Source: an uncultured Clostridia bacterium
Lineage (GTDB): Bacteria; Bacillota; Clostridia; Oscillospirales; Ruminococcaceae
DNA: 64,000 nucleotides
Direction: 5' to 3'
Assembly (NCBI GenBank): GCA_947586185.1
Contig: CANPXN010000010.1
Location: forward strand, 1 to 64,000
Program-made: the position numbers and the translations under genes
Notes under the pieces: generated by a model
What the model saw: the letters and a program-made list of their open reading frames with translations, nothing else
What the model was told of the DNA's origin: nothing
Database searches by the model: none
Part shown: positions 38,001 to 46,408 of the stretch, piece by piece
How the letters are laid out: each line of letters begins with the position of its first letter
How positions within the stretch are numbered: the first letter of the stretch is position 1

Positions 38001-39167
38001 ATGCCGCTTATGCTGTCACAGCTTTTCAAGAACGCTGAAAAGCTTTATAATATAAAACTTATTGCCGGCAAAAACGGCATGGAAAACACAGTCCGTTGGG
38101 TTCACATGGTCGAAGATGCTGAAGTACCTGACTTTTTGCATGGAAACGAGCTTATCTTTACAACCGGCATTGCCAAACATCATTCAGGCTGGCTTGTAGA
38201 CTTCACAAGGCATCTTCATGAAAACCATGCGGCAGGGCTTGTTGTAAACCTCGGACCATATGTAACGGATATTCCCCCTCAGGTAATCGTTTACTGTGAG
38301 CAGAATAGCTTTCCGATCTTTACTATGCCTTGGAAAACAAGGATCATTGACGTAAGCTATGAGTTTTGCCGGAAGATAATAAACAATGAAAAAACAGAAC
38401 AGAGCCTTGCGGAAGCATTTAAAAATCTGATAATGAATCCCGGCGCAAAAGAAAGTTTTGCGGAAACCCTTAAAAAATCCGGTTTTTCACATGAAAGCTC
38501 CTACACAGCTGCTATGCTGGAATTTACCGAAAGCTCAAAAAATGTCACAGCAAAAACGGTTTCCGAAAACAGTTCTGAGCTAAGCAGAATACTTAAAACC
38601 TCTCCCCTCCCCGGAGCGGCGTTCATACTGGATAAAAAGCTTATTATCATTAAACAGAACAGTTCTCCTGAGGATTTAAGAAAGCTTATACAGGTTATAA
38701 GCGCTCGATTCAAAGGCTCTGAAAGCTTATGCTGCACAGCAGGAATTTCTCAGTCCGGTAAAGGCTGGGCAAAGGTTCCGGAGGCTTACAGCCAAGCTAA
38801 AGACTCTTTCTTTGTAGCGGAGCTTAAAAATGAAACTATTTGCAGCTATGCTGATATAGGAGTAGAAAAGATTTTGCTGAATGTCAAAAACAAACACATT
38901 CTACAGGACTTTCACACAAGTACTATCGGAAAGCTGCTTGAATACGACAGGGAAAATCACTCCGATTACTATGAGCTGCTAAAAGAGTATTTAAGCTGCG
39001 GAGGAAGCATTCAAGAGGTTGCAGCAAAAACAGGGGTACACCGTAACACGATAAATTACAAAATTAAACAAATAAAGGAAATCCTCGGAAAAGAGCTGAG
39101 CGCTGAGGACAGAATGAACATGATGCTCGGCTACATAATTTCTGATATCATATACACTGATAAATAA
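38001..39167 (+). CDS. PucR-family transcriptional regulator
   Basis: 388 residues. The N-terminal PucR ligand-sensing domain (about 1-130: LIAGKNGMENTVRWVHMVED, NELIFTTGI) is followed by a middle domain and a C-terminal HTH_30 (LSCGGSIQEVAAKTGVHRNT, then INYKIKQIKEILG). PucR proteins activate purine/pyrimidine catabolic genes. It lies inside the operon it probably controls, so it would be autoregulated (inference). A candidate operator region is the symmetrical stretch upstream of the island promoter. Confidence 0.93.
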   Translation: MPLMLSQLFKNAEKLYNIKLIAGKNGMENTVRWVHMVEDAEVPDFLHGNELIFTTGIAKHHSGWLVDFTRHLHENHAAGLVVNLGPYVTDIPPQVIVYCEQNSFPIFTMPWKTRIIDVSYEFCRKIINNEKTEQSLAEAFKNLIMNPGAKESFAETLKKSGFSHESSYTAAMLEFTESSKNVTAKTVSENSSELSRILKTSPLPGAAFILDKKLIIIKQNSSPEDLRKLIQVISARFKGSESLCCTAGISQSGKGWAKVPEAYSQAKDSFFVAELKNETICSYADIGVEKILLNVKNKHILQDFHTSTIGKLLEYDRENHSDYYELLKEYLSCGGSIQEVAAKTGVHRNTINYKIKQIKEILGKELSAEDRMNMMLGYIISDIIYTDK

Positions 39168-39182
39168 CAGGAGGTAATTGAA

Positions 39183-40505
39183 ATGAACGGTCAAACAATA
39201 AAGGATCTTCACACAGGGTACAATCTACAGTCATGGTCAGCTCAGAGAGGTCTTGATCCAATTCCGGTTGAAAAGGCTGAGGGAATTTATTTCTGGGACA
39301 CCGAGGGAAACAGATATACTGACATGTCATCACAGCTTGTAAACCTGAATGTAGGTCACGGCAATAAACAGATCATCAATGCCATCAAGGAACAGGCTGA
39401 CAAATACTGCTTTGTAAGTCCTGCATACGGCAGCGAGCCAAGAGGAAAGCTTGCAAAAATGGTAGTTGACCTTATGCCTGATAATATGGCAAAGGTATTC
39501 TTCACAAACGGCGGTGCAGACGCAAATGAAAACGCCGTTAAGATCGCAAGAATGTATACCGGAAGAAACAAGGTATTCTCACGCTACCGCAGCTATCACG
39601 GTTCAACCTTCGGCGCAGGAAATCTTACCGGAGAGCCGAGAAGATACCCTCTCGAACCTGGTATTCCTGGTTTTGTAAAATTCTTTGACCCATATGTTTA
39701 CAGAGAAAAAATAGAATTTTCCTCAGAAAAGGAAGCTGCTGATTTTTATGTTGCAAAGCTAAGAGAACAGGTAATTTATGAAGGTCCTGAAAGCGTTGCA
39801 GCAATCGTAATGGAAACGATCACCGGATCAAACGGCGTTATCATCCCTCCTGAAGGATATTTGCAGGGTGTAAGAAATATCTGTGACGAATTTGGCATAT
39901 GTATGATATGCGATGAGGTCATGGCAGGCTTTGGTAGAACCGGCAAAATGTTTGCCTTTGAAAACTTCGGAGTAAAGCCTGATATCGTTACTTTTGCAAA
40001 GGGCATTACCTGCGGATATGTTCAGCTGGGAGGCGTATGCGTAAGCAAAGATATTGCGGCATACTTTGACGACCATGTTCTCTCCTGCGGACTTACCTAC
40101 AGCGGTCATCCCCTTGCATGTGCGGCAGGAGTTGCATGCCTTAACTTCTACAAGGATGTAGACATACTGGGAAACGTAAACAAGTCGGGAAAGGTTTTAG
40201 GAGAGCTTCTTGAACAGTACAAGGAAAAGCATTCCTGCGTAGGTGATGTACGCTATATCGGTCTTTTTTCAGCAGTGGAGCTTGTAAAAGATAAAAAGAC
40301 AAAGCAGCCGCTGGTTGAATACGGCAAAGACCCTGACGGCATTATGAAAAAGATCATAGGAATGCTTAAAGCCAAAAAGTTCATGACCTACAGCCATGAA
40401 AACATGATACTCATTTGTCCTCCGCTTATTATCACAGAGGATCAGGTTCGTGAGGAAATGGCAAAGCTTGATGAAGTGCTTTATGAAGTTGATAAAATGA
40501 TTTAA
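39183..40505 (+). CDS. class III aminotransferase (beta-alanine aminotransferase candidate)
   Basis: 440 residues, PLP fold type I. Conserved parts are FFTNGGADANENAVKIAR, the YHGSTFGAGNLTG loop, the DEVMAGFGRTGKMFAFE motif and the PLP lysine in FAKGITCGYVQLGG. From context it would move the amino group of beta-alanine to pyruvate or 2-oxoglutarate, giving malonic semialdehyde, as in the extended reductive pyrimidine pathway. AGGAGG precedes the ATG. Taurine or gamma-aminobutyrate are alternative substrates. Confidence 0.88.
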   Translation: MNGQTIKDLHTGYNLQSWSAQRGLDPIPVEKAEGIYFWDTEGNRYTDMSSQLVNLNVGHGNKQIINAIKEQADKYCFVSPAYGSEPRGKLAKMVVDLMPDNMAKVFFTNGGADANENAVKIARMYTGRNKVFSRYRSYHGSTFGAGNLTGEPRRYPLEPGIPGFVKFFDPYVYREKIEFSSEKEAADFYVAKLREQVIYEGPESVAAIVMETITGSNGVIIPPEGYLQGVRNICDEFGICMICDEVMAGFGRTGKMFAFENFGVKPDIVTFAKGITCGYVQLGGVCVSKDIAAYFDDHVLSCGLTYSGHPLACAAGVACLNFYKDVDILGNVNKSGKVLGELLEQYKEKHSCVGDVRYIGLFSAVELVKDKKTKQPLVEYGKDPDGIMKKIIGMLKAKKFMTYSHENMILICPPLIITEDQVREEMAKLDEVLYEVDKMI

Positions 40506-40518
40506 CGGGGTGAAAGCT

Positions 40519-40908
40519 TTGAGTAAGAAACATTATGAAAACGCAGCGGATGCAAAGCTGTCAGACATCTTTTCAGCAGAGGATTTCAGACTTGTCCCTG
40601 CGGAATTCAAGAAAGCTCCATGCGGATATTCCGAGATATTCGCAGAAGTGGATATAAAACAGGACTTTGCGCAAAAGCTGTCCTTTGACGTCCCGTGGGA
40701 CGGCGAGCTTTACGGCTATCTGCGTAACAAGTCAAAGCTTTACAGTAAACTCGGAAAGGATACAGCCGTTAAGGTCACTTTAAGTGACTGGGACGATAAA
40801 TTCGCAGTTATATTTGAAGATAAAAACGGTAAGGAAGACCCGGTTTTCTATGTTGCTCCAAATGAAGTAAAAGAGCTCCTTGAAAAGTGTATGAAACCGG
40901 AAAATTAG
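40519..40908 (+). CDS. small protein of unknown function in the pyrimidine island
   Basis: 129 residues if the TTG at 40519 is used, with GGGGTG 5 nt upstream; a GTG at 40510 in the same frame would overlap that ribosome site. It is acidic, soluble and without signal peptide or membrane helix. Segments such as DVPWDGELYGYLRNKSKLYSK and VKVTLSDWDDKFAVIFED suggest an alpha/beta fold. I recognise no family. It lies 13 bp after the aminotransferase and 17 bp before the amidohydrolase, so a part in the pathway (partner, chaperone or regulator) is likely by position only. Confidence 0.8.
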   Translation: MSKKHYENAADAKLSDIFSAEDFRLVPAEFKKAPCGYSEIFAEVDIKQDFAQKLSFDVPWDGELYGYLRNKSKLYSKLGKDTAVKVTLSDWDDKFAVIFEDKNGKEDPVFYVAPNEVKELLEKCMKPEN

Positions 40909-40925
40909 AAAGGAAGCGTATTTAT

Positions 40926-42188
40926 ATGTTAAAATGCAGCAAAGAACGCATGGAGGACAAAATCAGAACCTTCAGTAAATTCGGTGATGCAGGACACGGA
41001 GGAATCACAAGATACTCTCTTTCTCCCGAGGCTGTTATGGCAAGAAATGAATTTTTAAAGAGAATGAAAGCGATCGGCGCTGAAATTGAGATCGACGATG
41101 TTGCCAATATATATGCAACTCTTCCTGGCAGCGACCCGGACGCTAAAAGAATCGTTATGGCATCTCACTGCGACTCAGTAAAAAACGGCGGAAACTATGA
41201 CGGCATCTTAGGCGTTATGAGCGCTATGGAGGTTCTGGAAACAGTTGTTGCTGAAAAAATACCGCATAAGCATCCTCTCACAGCTATGATCTGGACAAAC
41301 GAGGAAGGCTCTCTCTATCCACCAGCTATGATGTGTTCAGGAATCGTATGCTACGATTACCTACCGGAGGATATCCGCTCAAAATTCAGATATGAGGACA
41401 TGATGAACTCAAAAAGCATTCTCGATCCGTCAAAGACCTTTGGAGAAGCTCTTGAAAAGTCAGGCTTCAAGGGAGAAAAGAAATACAGGCTTTCTCCTGA
41501 AAAATATCTGTACATGTTTGAAACTCATATTGAACAAGGCCCTATCCTTGAGGACGCCGGAAACGATATTGGCGTTGTAGACTGTGTTTTAGGAATGTTC
41601 AATTACAGACTTAAATTCTATGGTCAGACAACTCATGCCGGAACATTCCCTATGCCTAAGAGAAAGGATGCTTTCTTTGCGGCTGCACAGGCTCTTTGCT
41701 ACCTCCATGAAGAAATAGATAAGCTTGGATACAGCGACCTTGTTTATACGACTGGAGAGGTTGTATGCCATCCTTGCGTTCATACCTGTGTTCCTGATTT
41801 CTTTGACTTCTCCTTTGATGCAAGGCACGAAGACCCGAAGGTTCTTGAAAAGGTTCTTGGAATAGTAAAGAGCTGTGAGGACAAGGTATGGGCAGGCTGC
41901 ACCTGTAAGGTGGAAAAGGCATGGAATAGAGATACCGTCTACTGGGACAAGAAGCTTGTGGGATATGTAAAGGAAGCCGCTGAGGAGCTTGGTGTAAAGC
42001 ATCAATACATTCACTCCGGCGCAGGACATGATGCACAGTTTGCAGCATATATGCTTCCGACAACAATGATTTTCGTTCAGTCAAAGGACGGACTTTCACA
42101 CTGCGAGCCTGAATTTTCATCAGTTGAACACTGTACAGAGGGCGCATCTGTAATGCTGAATGCCGTTCTGAAAGCAGACAAGTCCTAA
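40926..42188 (+). CDS. Zn-dependent N-carbamoyl-beta-alanine amidohydrolase (M20 family)
   Basis: 420 residues from the ATG at 40926 behind AAAGGAAG. It is an M20/allantoate-amidohydrolase type enzyme with metal and catalytic motifs ASHCDSVKNGGNYDG, IWTNEEGSLYPP, ETHIEQGPILED and, near the end, YIHSGAGHDAQFAAY. It cleaves N-carbamoyl-beta-alanine to beta-alanine, CO2 and NH3, step 3 of the pathway. Allantoate or N-carbamoyl-amino acids are alternative substrates for the family. Confidence 0.92.
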   Translation: MLKCSKERMEDKIRTFSKFGDAGHGGITRYSLSPEAVMARNEFLKRMKAIGAEIEIDDVANIYATLPGSDPDAKRIVMASHCDSVKNGGNYDGILGVMSAMEVLETVVAEKIPHKHPLTAMIWTNEEGSLYPPAMMCSGIVCYDYLPEDIRSKFRYEDMMNSKSILDPSKTFGEALEKSGFKGEKKYRLSPEKYLYMFETHIEQGPILEDAGNDIGVVDCVLGMFNYRLKFYGQTTHAGTFPMPKRKDAFFAAAQALCYLHEEIDKLGYSDLVYTTGEVVCHPCVHTCVPDFFDFSFDARHEDPKVLEKVLGIVKSCEDKVWAGCTCKVEKAWNRDTVYWDKKLVGYVKEAAEELGVKHQYIHSGAGHDAQFAAYMLPTTMIFVQSKDGLSHCEPEFSSVEHCTEGASVMLNAVLKADKS

Positions 42189-42222
42189 CAATACATAAGC
42201 AGCTATACTGACAATAAAAAAT

Positions 42223-42242
42223 GAGAGAGCGCATGCTCTCTC
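42223..42242 (+). other. hairpin between amidohydrolase and alcohol dehydrogenase
   Basis: GAGAGAGC/GCTCTCTC, an 8-bp perfect stem with a 4-nt loop, then GTTTTATG. It is a weak terminator or processing site that could lower expression of the last gene. Confidence 0.55.
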
Positions 42243-42264
42243 GTTTTATGATAAGGAGAATAAA

Positions 42265-43419
42265 ATGAGCAGAGAATTTATTATACCGCAAAAAGTTATA
42301 ACAGGAAAAAATGCTGTTGAAAGTGCAGAAGCCATATTCAAAAGCTCCGGCACAAAAGCCTTCATTGTAACCGGTCCTCACGTTGTACAGCTTGAATGCT
42401 TTAAAAAGATTACGGATATGCTTAAAAAGCTTGGAATAAGCTATGCTGTATTTTCCGGCATAACTGGCGAACCGGATGACAAAATGATCGACGAGGGGCT
42501 TAAAATGTTCATAGCCGAAAACTGTGACTTCCTTATTGGCATAGGCGGAGGAAGTCCCCTTGACTCGATCAAAGCGATAGGCGCTTTATCCGTATCCGGC
42601 GGCAGAATATCCGACTACATGGGAAAAAATATCACCGTAACGCTTCCTGCAATGATAGCAATACCAACAACGGCGGGCACAGGCTCTGAGGCCACAAAGT
42701 TTACTGTTATAACCGATTCAGAAAAGGGTATAAAAATGCTGCTGAAGGGTGATAACCTCATACCGAACGCAGCAATAATAGACCCTGAATTTTCAGCAAG
42801 CTCTCCGAGATCTGTTACCGCCTCCACAGGTCTTGACGCACTTACCCATGCCGTAGAATCCTACACCTCAAGGCTTGCACAACCCCTGACTGACTCGGCA
42901 GCAATATCTGCGGTGAAAAGGATTTTTAAATATCTTCCAAGAGCATATAAAGACGGAAACGACATGGAAACAAGAAGCGAAATGGCAATCGCCGCCTTTG
43001 AAGCAGGTATGGCGATAAACAACGCCTCGGTAACGATCGTTCACGGCATGAGCCGACCTATAGGAGCGCTTTTTCACGTTCCTCACGGACTTTCAAATGC
43101 CATGCTCCTTGAAAAATGCATGAGATTTGCAGTAAGCGGCGCTCCGGAAAGGTTTGCTGAACTTGCTAAAGCCATCGGCTGTGCAGATCCGGCTGACGAT
43201 ACTCTTACTGCTGCCAATAAATTTGCGGACGCTTTAGGGAAAATCTGTTCAGTATGTGAAGTTCCGACGCTTAAAAAATACGGTATAAACAAGCAGGAAT
43301 TTTTTGAGAAAATTGATAAAATGGCTGAGGATGCACTTGAAAGCGGCAGCCCAGGAAACACTATAAGAACAGTTACCAAGGAGGATATTAAAGCCATATA
43401 CAGATCGCTCTGGGATTAA
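42265..43419 (+). CDS. iron-containing alcohol dehydrogenase (malonic semialdehyde reductase candidate)
   Basis: 384 residues, group III ADH. The NAD(P)-binding motif is FLIGIGGGSPLDSIKA. Metal ligands lie in GLDALTHAVESY, HGMSRPIGALFH and VPHGLSNAM. From context it would reduce malonic semialdehyde from beta-alanine to 3-hydroxypropionate, so the cell discards electrons and carbon while keeping the nitrogen. AAGGAG precedes the ATG. It is the last gene before the terminator at 43527. Confidence 0.9.
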   Translation: MSREFIIPQKVITGKNAVESAEAIFKSSGTKAFIVTGPHVVQLECFKKITDMLKKLGISYAVFSGITGEPDDKMIDEGLKMFIAENCDFLIGIGGGSPLDSIKAIGALSVSGGRISDYMGKNITVTLPAMIAIPTTAGTGSEATKFTVITDSEKGIKMLLKGDNLIPNAAIIDPEFSASSPRSVTASTGLDALTHAVESYTSRLAQPLTDSAAISAVKRIFKYLPRAYKDGNDMETRSEMAIAAFEAGMAINNASVTIVHGMSRPIGALFHVPHGLSNAMLLEKCMRFAVSGAPERFAELAKAIGCADPADDTLTAANKFADALGKICSVCEVPTLKKYGINKQEFFEKIDKMAEDALESGSPGNTIRTVTKEDIKAIYRSLWD

Positions 43420-43420
43420 G

Positions 43421-43517
43421 AGATTGCACTAATAAGAAATTGCACACGTCTTTTCGGCAAATTCATCTTGCTGACTGCGTTAAAAATTCGCACACAAATC
43501 CTATCAGTACAAGTTCT
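43421..43517. repeat. dispersed repeat, copy C
   Basis: A 97-bp copy directly after the alcohol dehydrogenase stop, with degenerate inverted ends and the family core TCTTTTCGGCAAA and TTCGCACACA. It lies between the last gene and the terminator. Confidence 0.55.
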
Positions 43518-43526
43518 AATATATAC

Positions 43527-43557
43527 AGTCCTGATGAAAACTCATCAGGACTTTTTT
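43527..43557 (+). terminator. terminator of the pyrimidine island
   Basis: AGTCCTGATGA/TCATCAGGACT stem, a short loop and a T-run. It reaches into the radA stop region of the convergent gene. Confidence 0.85.
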
Positions 43558-44923
43558 ATGATTCAAGAAACTTAAACGCCTGCTTTACATTTGACACCCC
43601 GATTATCCGTATCCCATAGCTTCCTCCTTTAAGGGCGCTTAAAGTCTGCTTTGGCACAAGGCATGTCGTAAAGCCCATTCGTTCAGCCTCCCTTACACGC
43701 TGAACGATATTTGAAACTGCTCTCACCTCTCCCCCAAGACCGATTTCTCCAAAAGCAATGGTATGCTCGCTTAGAGGCTTATCAAGCAGTCCCGAATAAA
43801 GGCATAAAGCGACTGCAAGATCACCAGCAGTTTCCTCGATCCTGAAACCGCCTACAACATTCAAATAGGTGTCAAGAGTTCCGAAAAAAAGACCGGCACG
43901 CTTTTCAAGCACAGCCATGATTATAGCCATCCTGTTGAAATCAAATCCCTTCGCCATGCGCCTTGGAGTTGAAAATCCGCTCTTAGTAACTAAAACCTGT
44001 ATCTCGGCAAGAATAGGTCTGAGTCCCTCCATAACACATGTAACGCAGGTTCCGGAAACATTTTCAGGCCGTCCCTCAAGAAGCATCATGGACGGATTTT
44101 TCACCTGCCTCAATCCCTTATCAGCCATTTCAAAAACACCTATTTCATTAGTTGAACCATATCTGTTTTTCACTGTTCTGAGAATACGGAACGCAAGATT
44201 ACGTTCCCCTTCAAAATACAGAACTGCATCAACGATATGCTCCATAACCTTAGGTCCTGCAATGGCGCCGTCCTTATTTACATGACCTACAATAATTATA
44301 GGTATTTCCTCGCTTTTTGCAGTATGCATAAAAAGGTTTGTACACTCTCTCACCTGAGTAAGACTTCCTGGAGTCGAGGAGATTTGTGATATACTCATAG
44401 TCTGAATTGAATCTACAATAACAATATCCGGCTTTGATGTCCTTATGGTATCGCTTACAGCTTCAGCGTCAGTATCAGTCAATATGTAGAGCCTGTCCGT
44501 ATCGACCTCAAGTCTCTGTGCTCTGATTTTGATCTGTCTTGCAGATTCTTCTCCGGATACATACAGAACAGAATAATTTTTTCCAAGATACTGGCATACC
44601 TGAAGCAAGAGTGTGCTTTTTCCGATTCCTGGAGTTCCCCCTAAAAGAACTATAGAACCCTTTACAAGTCCCCCTCCAAGAACTCGGTCAAATTCTTCAA
44701 GTCCGGTTTTATAGCGGATATCCTTATTAACATCAATGTCAGAAAGGCTTAGGACCTTATCACTTAAATTTCTGATTTTTCTCACAGATCCTGTTTTTAC
44801 GGACACTGCGCTTTCAACCTCTTCAAGGCTGTTCCACGTTCCGCAGCCGGGACATTTACCGTTCCATTTTCCGCATTCATAGCCGCATTCGCTGCATACA
44901 TAAACAGTTTTTGATCTTGCCAT
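43556..44923 (-). CDS. radA: DNA repair protein RadA
   Basis: 455 residues. It has the N-terminal zinc finger CSECGYECGKWNGKCPGCG, a RecA-like core with Walker A GGTPGIGKSTLL, the RadA motif KNRYGS, and a Lon-like C-terminal domain (GEIGLGGEVRAV). It remodels branched recombination intermediates. GGAG precedes the ATG. It lies 12 bp after a small membrane-protein gene on the same strand and may share its promoter at 45540. Confidence 0.97.
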   Translation of the reverse strand: MARSKTVYVCSECGYECGKWNGKCPGCGTWNSLEEVESAVSVKTGSVRKIRNLSDKVLSLSDIDVNKDIRYKTGLEEFDRVLGGGLVKGSIVLLGGTPGIGKSTLLLQVCQYLGKNYSVLYVSGEESARQIKIRAQRLEVDTDRLYILTDTDAEAVSDTIRTSKPDIVIVDSIQTMSISQISSTPGSLTQVRECTNLFMHTAKSEEIPIIIVGHVNKDGAIAGPKVMEHIVDAVLYFEGERNLAFRILRTVKNRYGSTNEIGVFEMADKGLRQVKNPSMMLLEGRPENVSGTCVTCVMEGLRPILAEIQVLVTKSGFSTPRRMAKGFDFNRMAIIMAVLEKRAGLFFGTLDTYLNVVGGFRIEETAGDLAVALCLYSGLLDKPLSEHTIAFGEIGLGGEVRAVSNIVQRVREAERMGFTTCLVPKQTLSALKGGSYGIRIIGVSNVKQAFKFLES

Positions 44924-44935
44924 TTCGGGTTCTCC

Positions 44936-45253
44936 TTAACTATTATATAATTGAAATTTGTGGATAATCATTGACTTAATAATTAAAAATATATTCGGCA
45001 TATTGCCATTTAACCTGTTATAAACAGCTAAAACTCCAACCACTATTATAAGTAAAAGAACAGATTTAGTGTATCTGTCCGATAGTCTTAATGAATTAGA
45101 TTCCGCAGAATTAAATATTCCTTTTGATTCATTAATTTCAAGTTGTTCTTTGCGCTCTCTGTAATATATGTTTTGCTTTTTCCAATGCAAAACAGCTATA
45201 TAAATTACCAGTATTATTATGGGGATATCAAAATAGCTGATTAAGTTTTTCAT
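44936..45253 (-). CDS. small membrane protein of unknown function
   Basis: About 105 residues from the ATG at 45253, which has GGGGAG 7 nt upstream (an in-frame TTG at 45259 is too close to it). Two hydrophobic segments (about 8-24 and 65-84) flank a charged cytosolic stretch (KKQNIYYRERKEQLE). I recognise no family. It lies between a 56-residue membrane protein and radA. Confidence 0.65.
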   Translation of the reverse strand: MKNLISYFDIPIIILVIYIAVLHWKKQNIYYRERKEQLEINESKGIFNSAESNSLRLSDRYTKSVLLLIIVVGVLAVYNRLNGNMPNIFLIIKSMIIHKFQLYNS

Positions 45254-45299
45254 CTGCAAACTCCCCTTGTTAGCCTTATCCGGCTCCGATCTAAAGAAA

Positions 45300-45470
45300 T
45301 CAATACCTTAAAATAAAATAAATTACATATACCCAGCTTAACAACCCATGAAAAATTGCCCATCCTACAGAGTGCCAAGTAGTATAACTAATTACCATTG
45401 CCAAAGCGCTACCAAATGTAATACCCGATTTTACTGTTTTACTGACAGTCGTTTGTTTATTTCCTTCCAT
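45300..45470 (-). CDS. 56-residue membrane protein of unknown function
   Basis: The ATG at 45470 with GGAGG 7 nt upstream opens a 56-codon frame ending at 45300. A basic N-terminus (EGNKQTTVSKTVKSG) is followed by two hydrophobic helices (SGITFGSALAMVISYTTWHS and VGWAIFHGLLSWVYVIYFIL) rich in Trp, Tyr and His. Similar tiny Trp/His-rich membrane proteins occur in gut Clostridia, with no known function as far as I recall. It has its own promoter at 45540-45568. Confidence 0.75.
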   Translation of the reverse strand: MEGNKQTTVSKTVKSGITFGSALAMVISYTTWHSVGWAIFHGLLSWVYVIYFILRY

Positions 45471-45539
45471 TTTTGATCCTCCTTAAAGATTAATAAAAAT
45501 GATTAAAAACAGCATAACTAACGAAATACAATTTTATTT

Positions 45540-45568
45540 ATTATACAATAAAACCCATTTTTCGTCAA
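45540..45568 (-). promoter_or_regulatory. promoter of the small membrane proteins and radA
   Basis: TTGACG (45568-45563), a 17-nt spacer and TATAAT (45545-45540) on the minus strand. Confidence 0.8.
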
Positions 45569-45583
45569 GAAAGCTTAAATAAC

Positions 45584-45612
45584 AAAAAAGCCCGGCAATG
45601 CCGGACCTTTTT
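45584..45612 (-). terminator. terminator of the holin/amidase cassette
   Basis: On the minus strand GTCCGGC/GCCGGGC with a 3-nt loop and a run of six T, 22 bp after the amidase stop. It isolates the cassette from the downstream radA unit. Confidence 0.85.
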
Positions 45613-45634
45613 GTTGTCTATAGCCGTAATGATT

Positions 45635-46207
45635 TTAAATTTTAGACTTAACTGCACTTCTGAAACCGTTCATTGTAAAGCCATACTTGCTCCACCAGTT
45701 ATCAGGGTCAATGTGATTGGTACCCATTCCCCTTTTTCCTGCTTCATGATGGCTTACTATATTGTTTATAGATATGTTATACCGCTTACAAAGATATGCA
45801 CATAATTCAACTGCTTTTTTATAACAAGCCTTACAGTATGCCTCATCCTTTAAATCATCCTCGCACATCTCAAACTGTATATACGCCGGTTTGAAGTTAT
45901 AGCTGCCCTTTGAACCAGAGCCGACTCCCCAGCAGCAGTAATTCCACGGCAAAATCTGATAGCACTTTACCTGCCCGTTTTTATCCTTACCAATTATAGC
46001 ATGTACACAAACATTCTGCTTTGGTTCATTCATTGAATTGCCGTTAGTATTTTTGCCGATTATACCATCGTCCGGCGCAACATATCTTTTGATATTAGGA
46101 TTGTTGCAGCCTGTTGAGTGTACAACAATACCGCTTGGCGTCATTGTACGAGCTGCTTTATAGCAATCGGATCTTTCTGCAAGAATTTTTCCGTCAACTG
46201 CACCCAT
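45635..46207 (-). CDS. N-acetylmuramoyl-L-alanine amidase (endolysin type)
   Basis: 190 residues from the ATG at 46207, which has AAGGAG 9 nt upstream. It is an Amidase_2/PGRP fold: GIVVHSTGC (first zinc His), a long variable loop, YIQFEMCEDD, IVSHHEAG (second His) and GMGTNHIDPDNW. It cuts the bond between muramic acid and the peptide stem. It has no signal peptide, so like phage endolysins it needs a holin to reach the wall. It is the last gene of the cassette, directly after a holin-like protein. Confidence 0.92.
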   Translation of the reverse strand: MGAVDGKILAERSDCYKAARTMTPSGIVVHSTGCNNPNIKRYVAPDDGIIGKNTNGNSMNEPKQNVCVHAIIGKDKNGQVKCYQILPWNYCCWGVGSGSKGSYNFKPAYIQFEMCEDDLKDEAYCKACYKKAVELCAYLCKRYNISINNIVSHHEAGKRGMGTNHIDPDNWWSKYGFTMNGFRSAVKSKI

Positions 46208-46208
46208 A

Positions 46209-46394
46209 CTACTCATCTCCTTTTTTCTCATGCTGCGTTCCAAAATAAAACGCAATAACTGTTGTAAAAATCATTAAAAACTGTTCAGTTGAAATACTTC
46301 CTATAATGGATAAATAAGAAAAAACAGAAGTCAATACAATTGTCACAATACTTTTAACATTGATAAGCTTTATTATTTTATCAATCATCTTCAT
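46209..46394 (-). CDS. holin-like small membrane protein
   Basis: 61 residues from the ATG at 46394 behind AAAGGG; the longer frame upstream overlaps the previous gene. It has two hydrophobic helices (SIVTIVLTSVFSYLSIIGSI and FLMIFTTVIAFYFGT) with a short turn and a charged tail (QHEKKGDE), the plan of small phage holins. The stop lies beside the amidase start, the classic holin-endolysin order. Confidence 0.75.
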   Translation of the reverse strand: MKMIDKIIKLINVKSIVTIVLTSVFSYLSIIGSISTEQFLMIFTTVIAFYFGTQHEKKGDE

Positions 46395-46408
46395 AGCATT
46401 TCCCTTTA

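Noticed and set aside
41656-42381. 241-codon minus-strand frame across the amidohydrolase and ADH genes
   Set aside because: It overlaps two well-supported genes on the other strand and its text has no family features.
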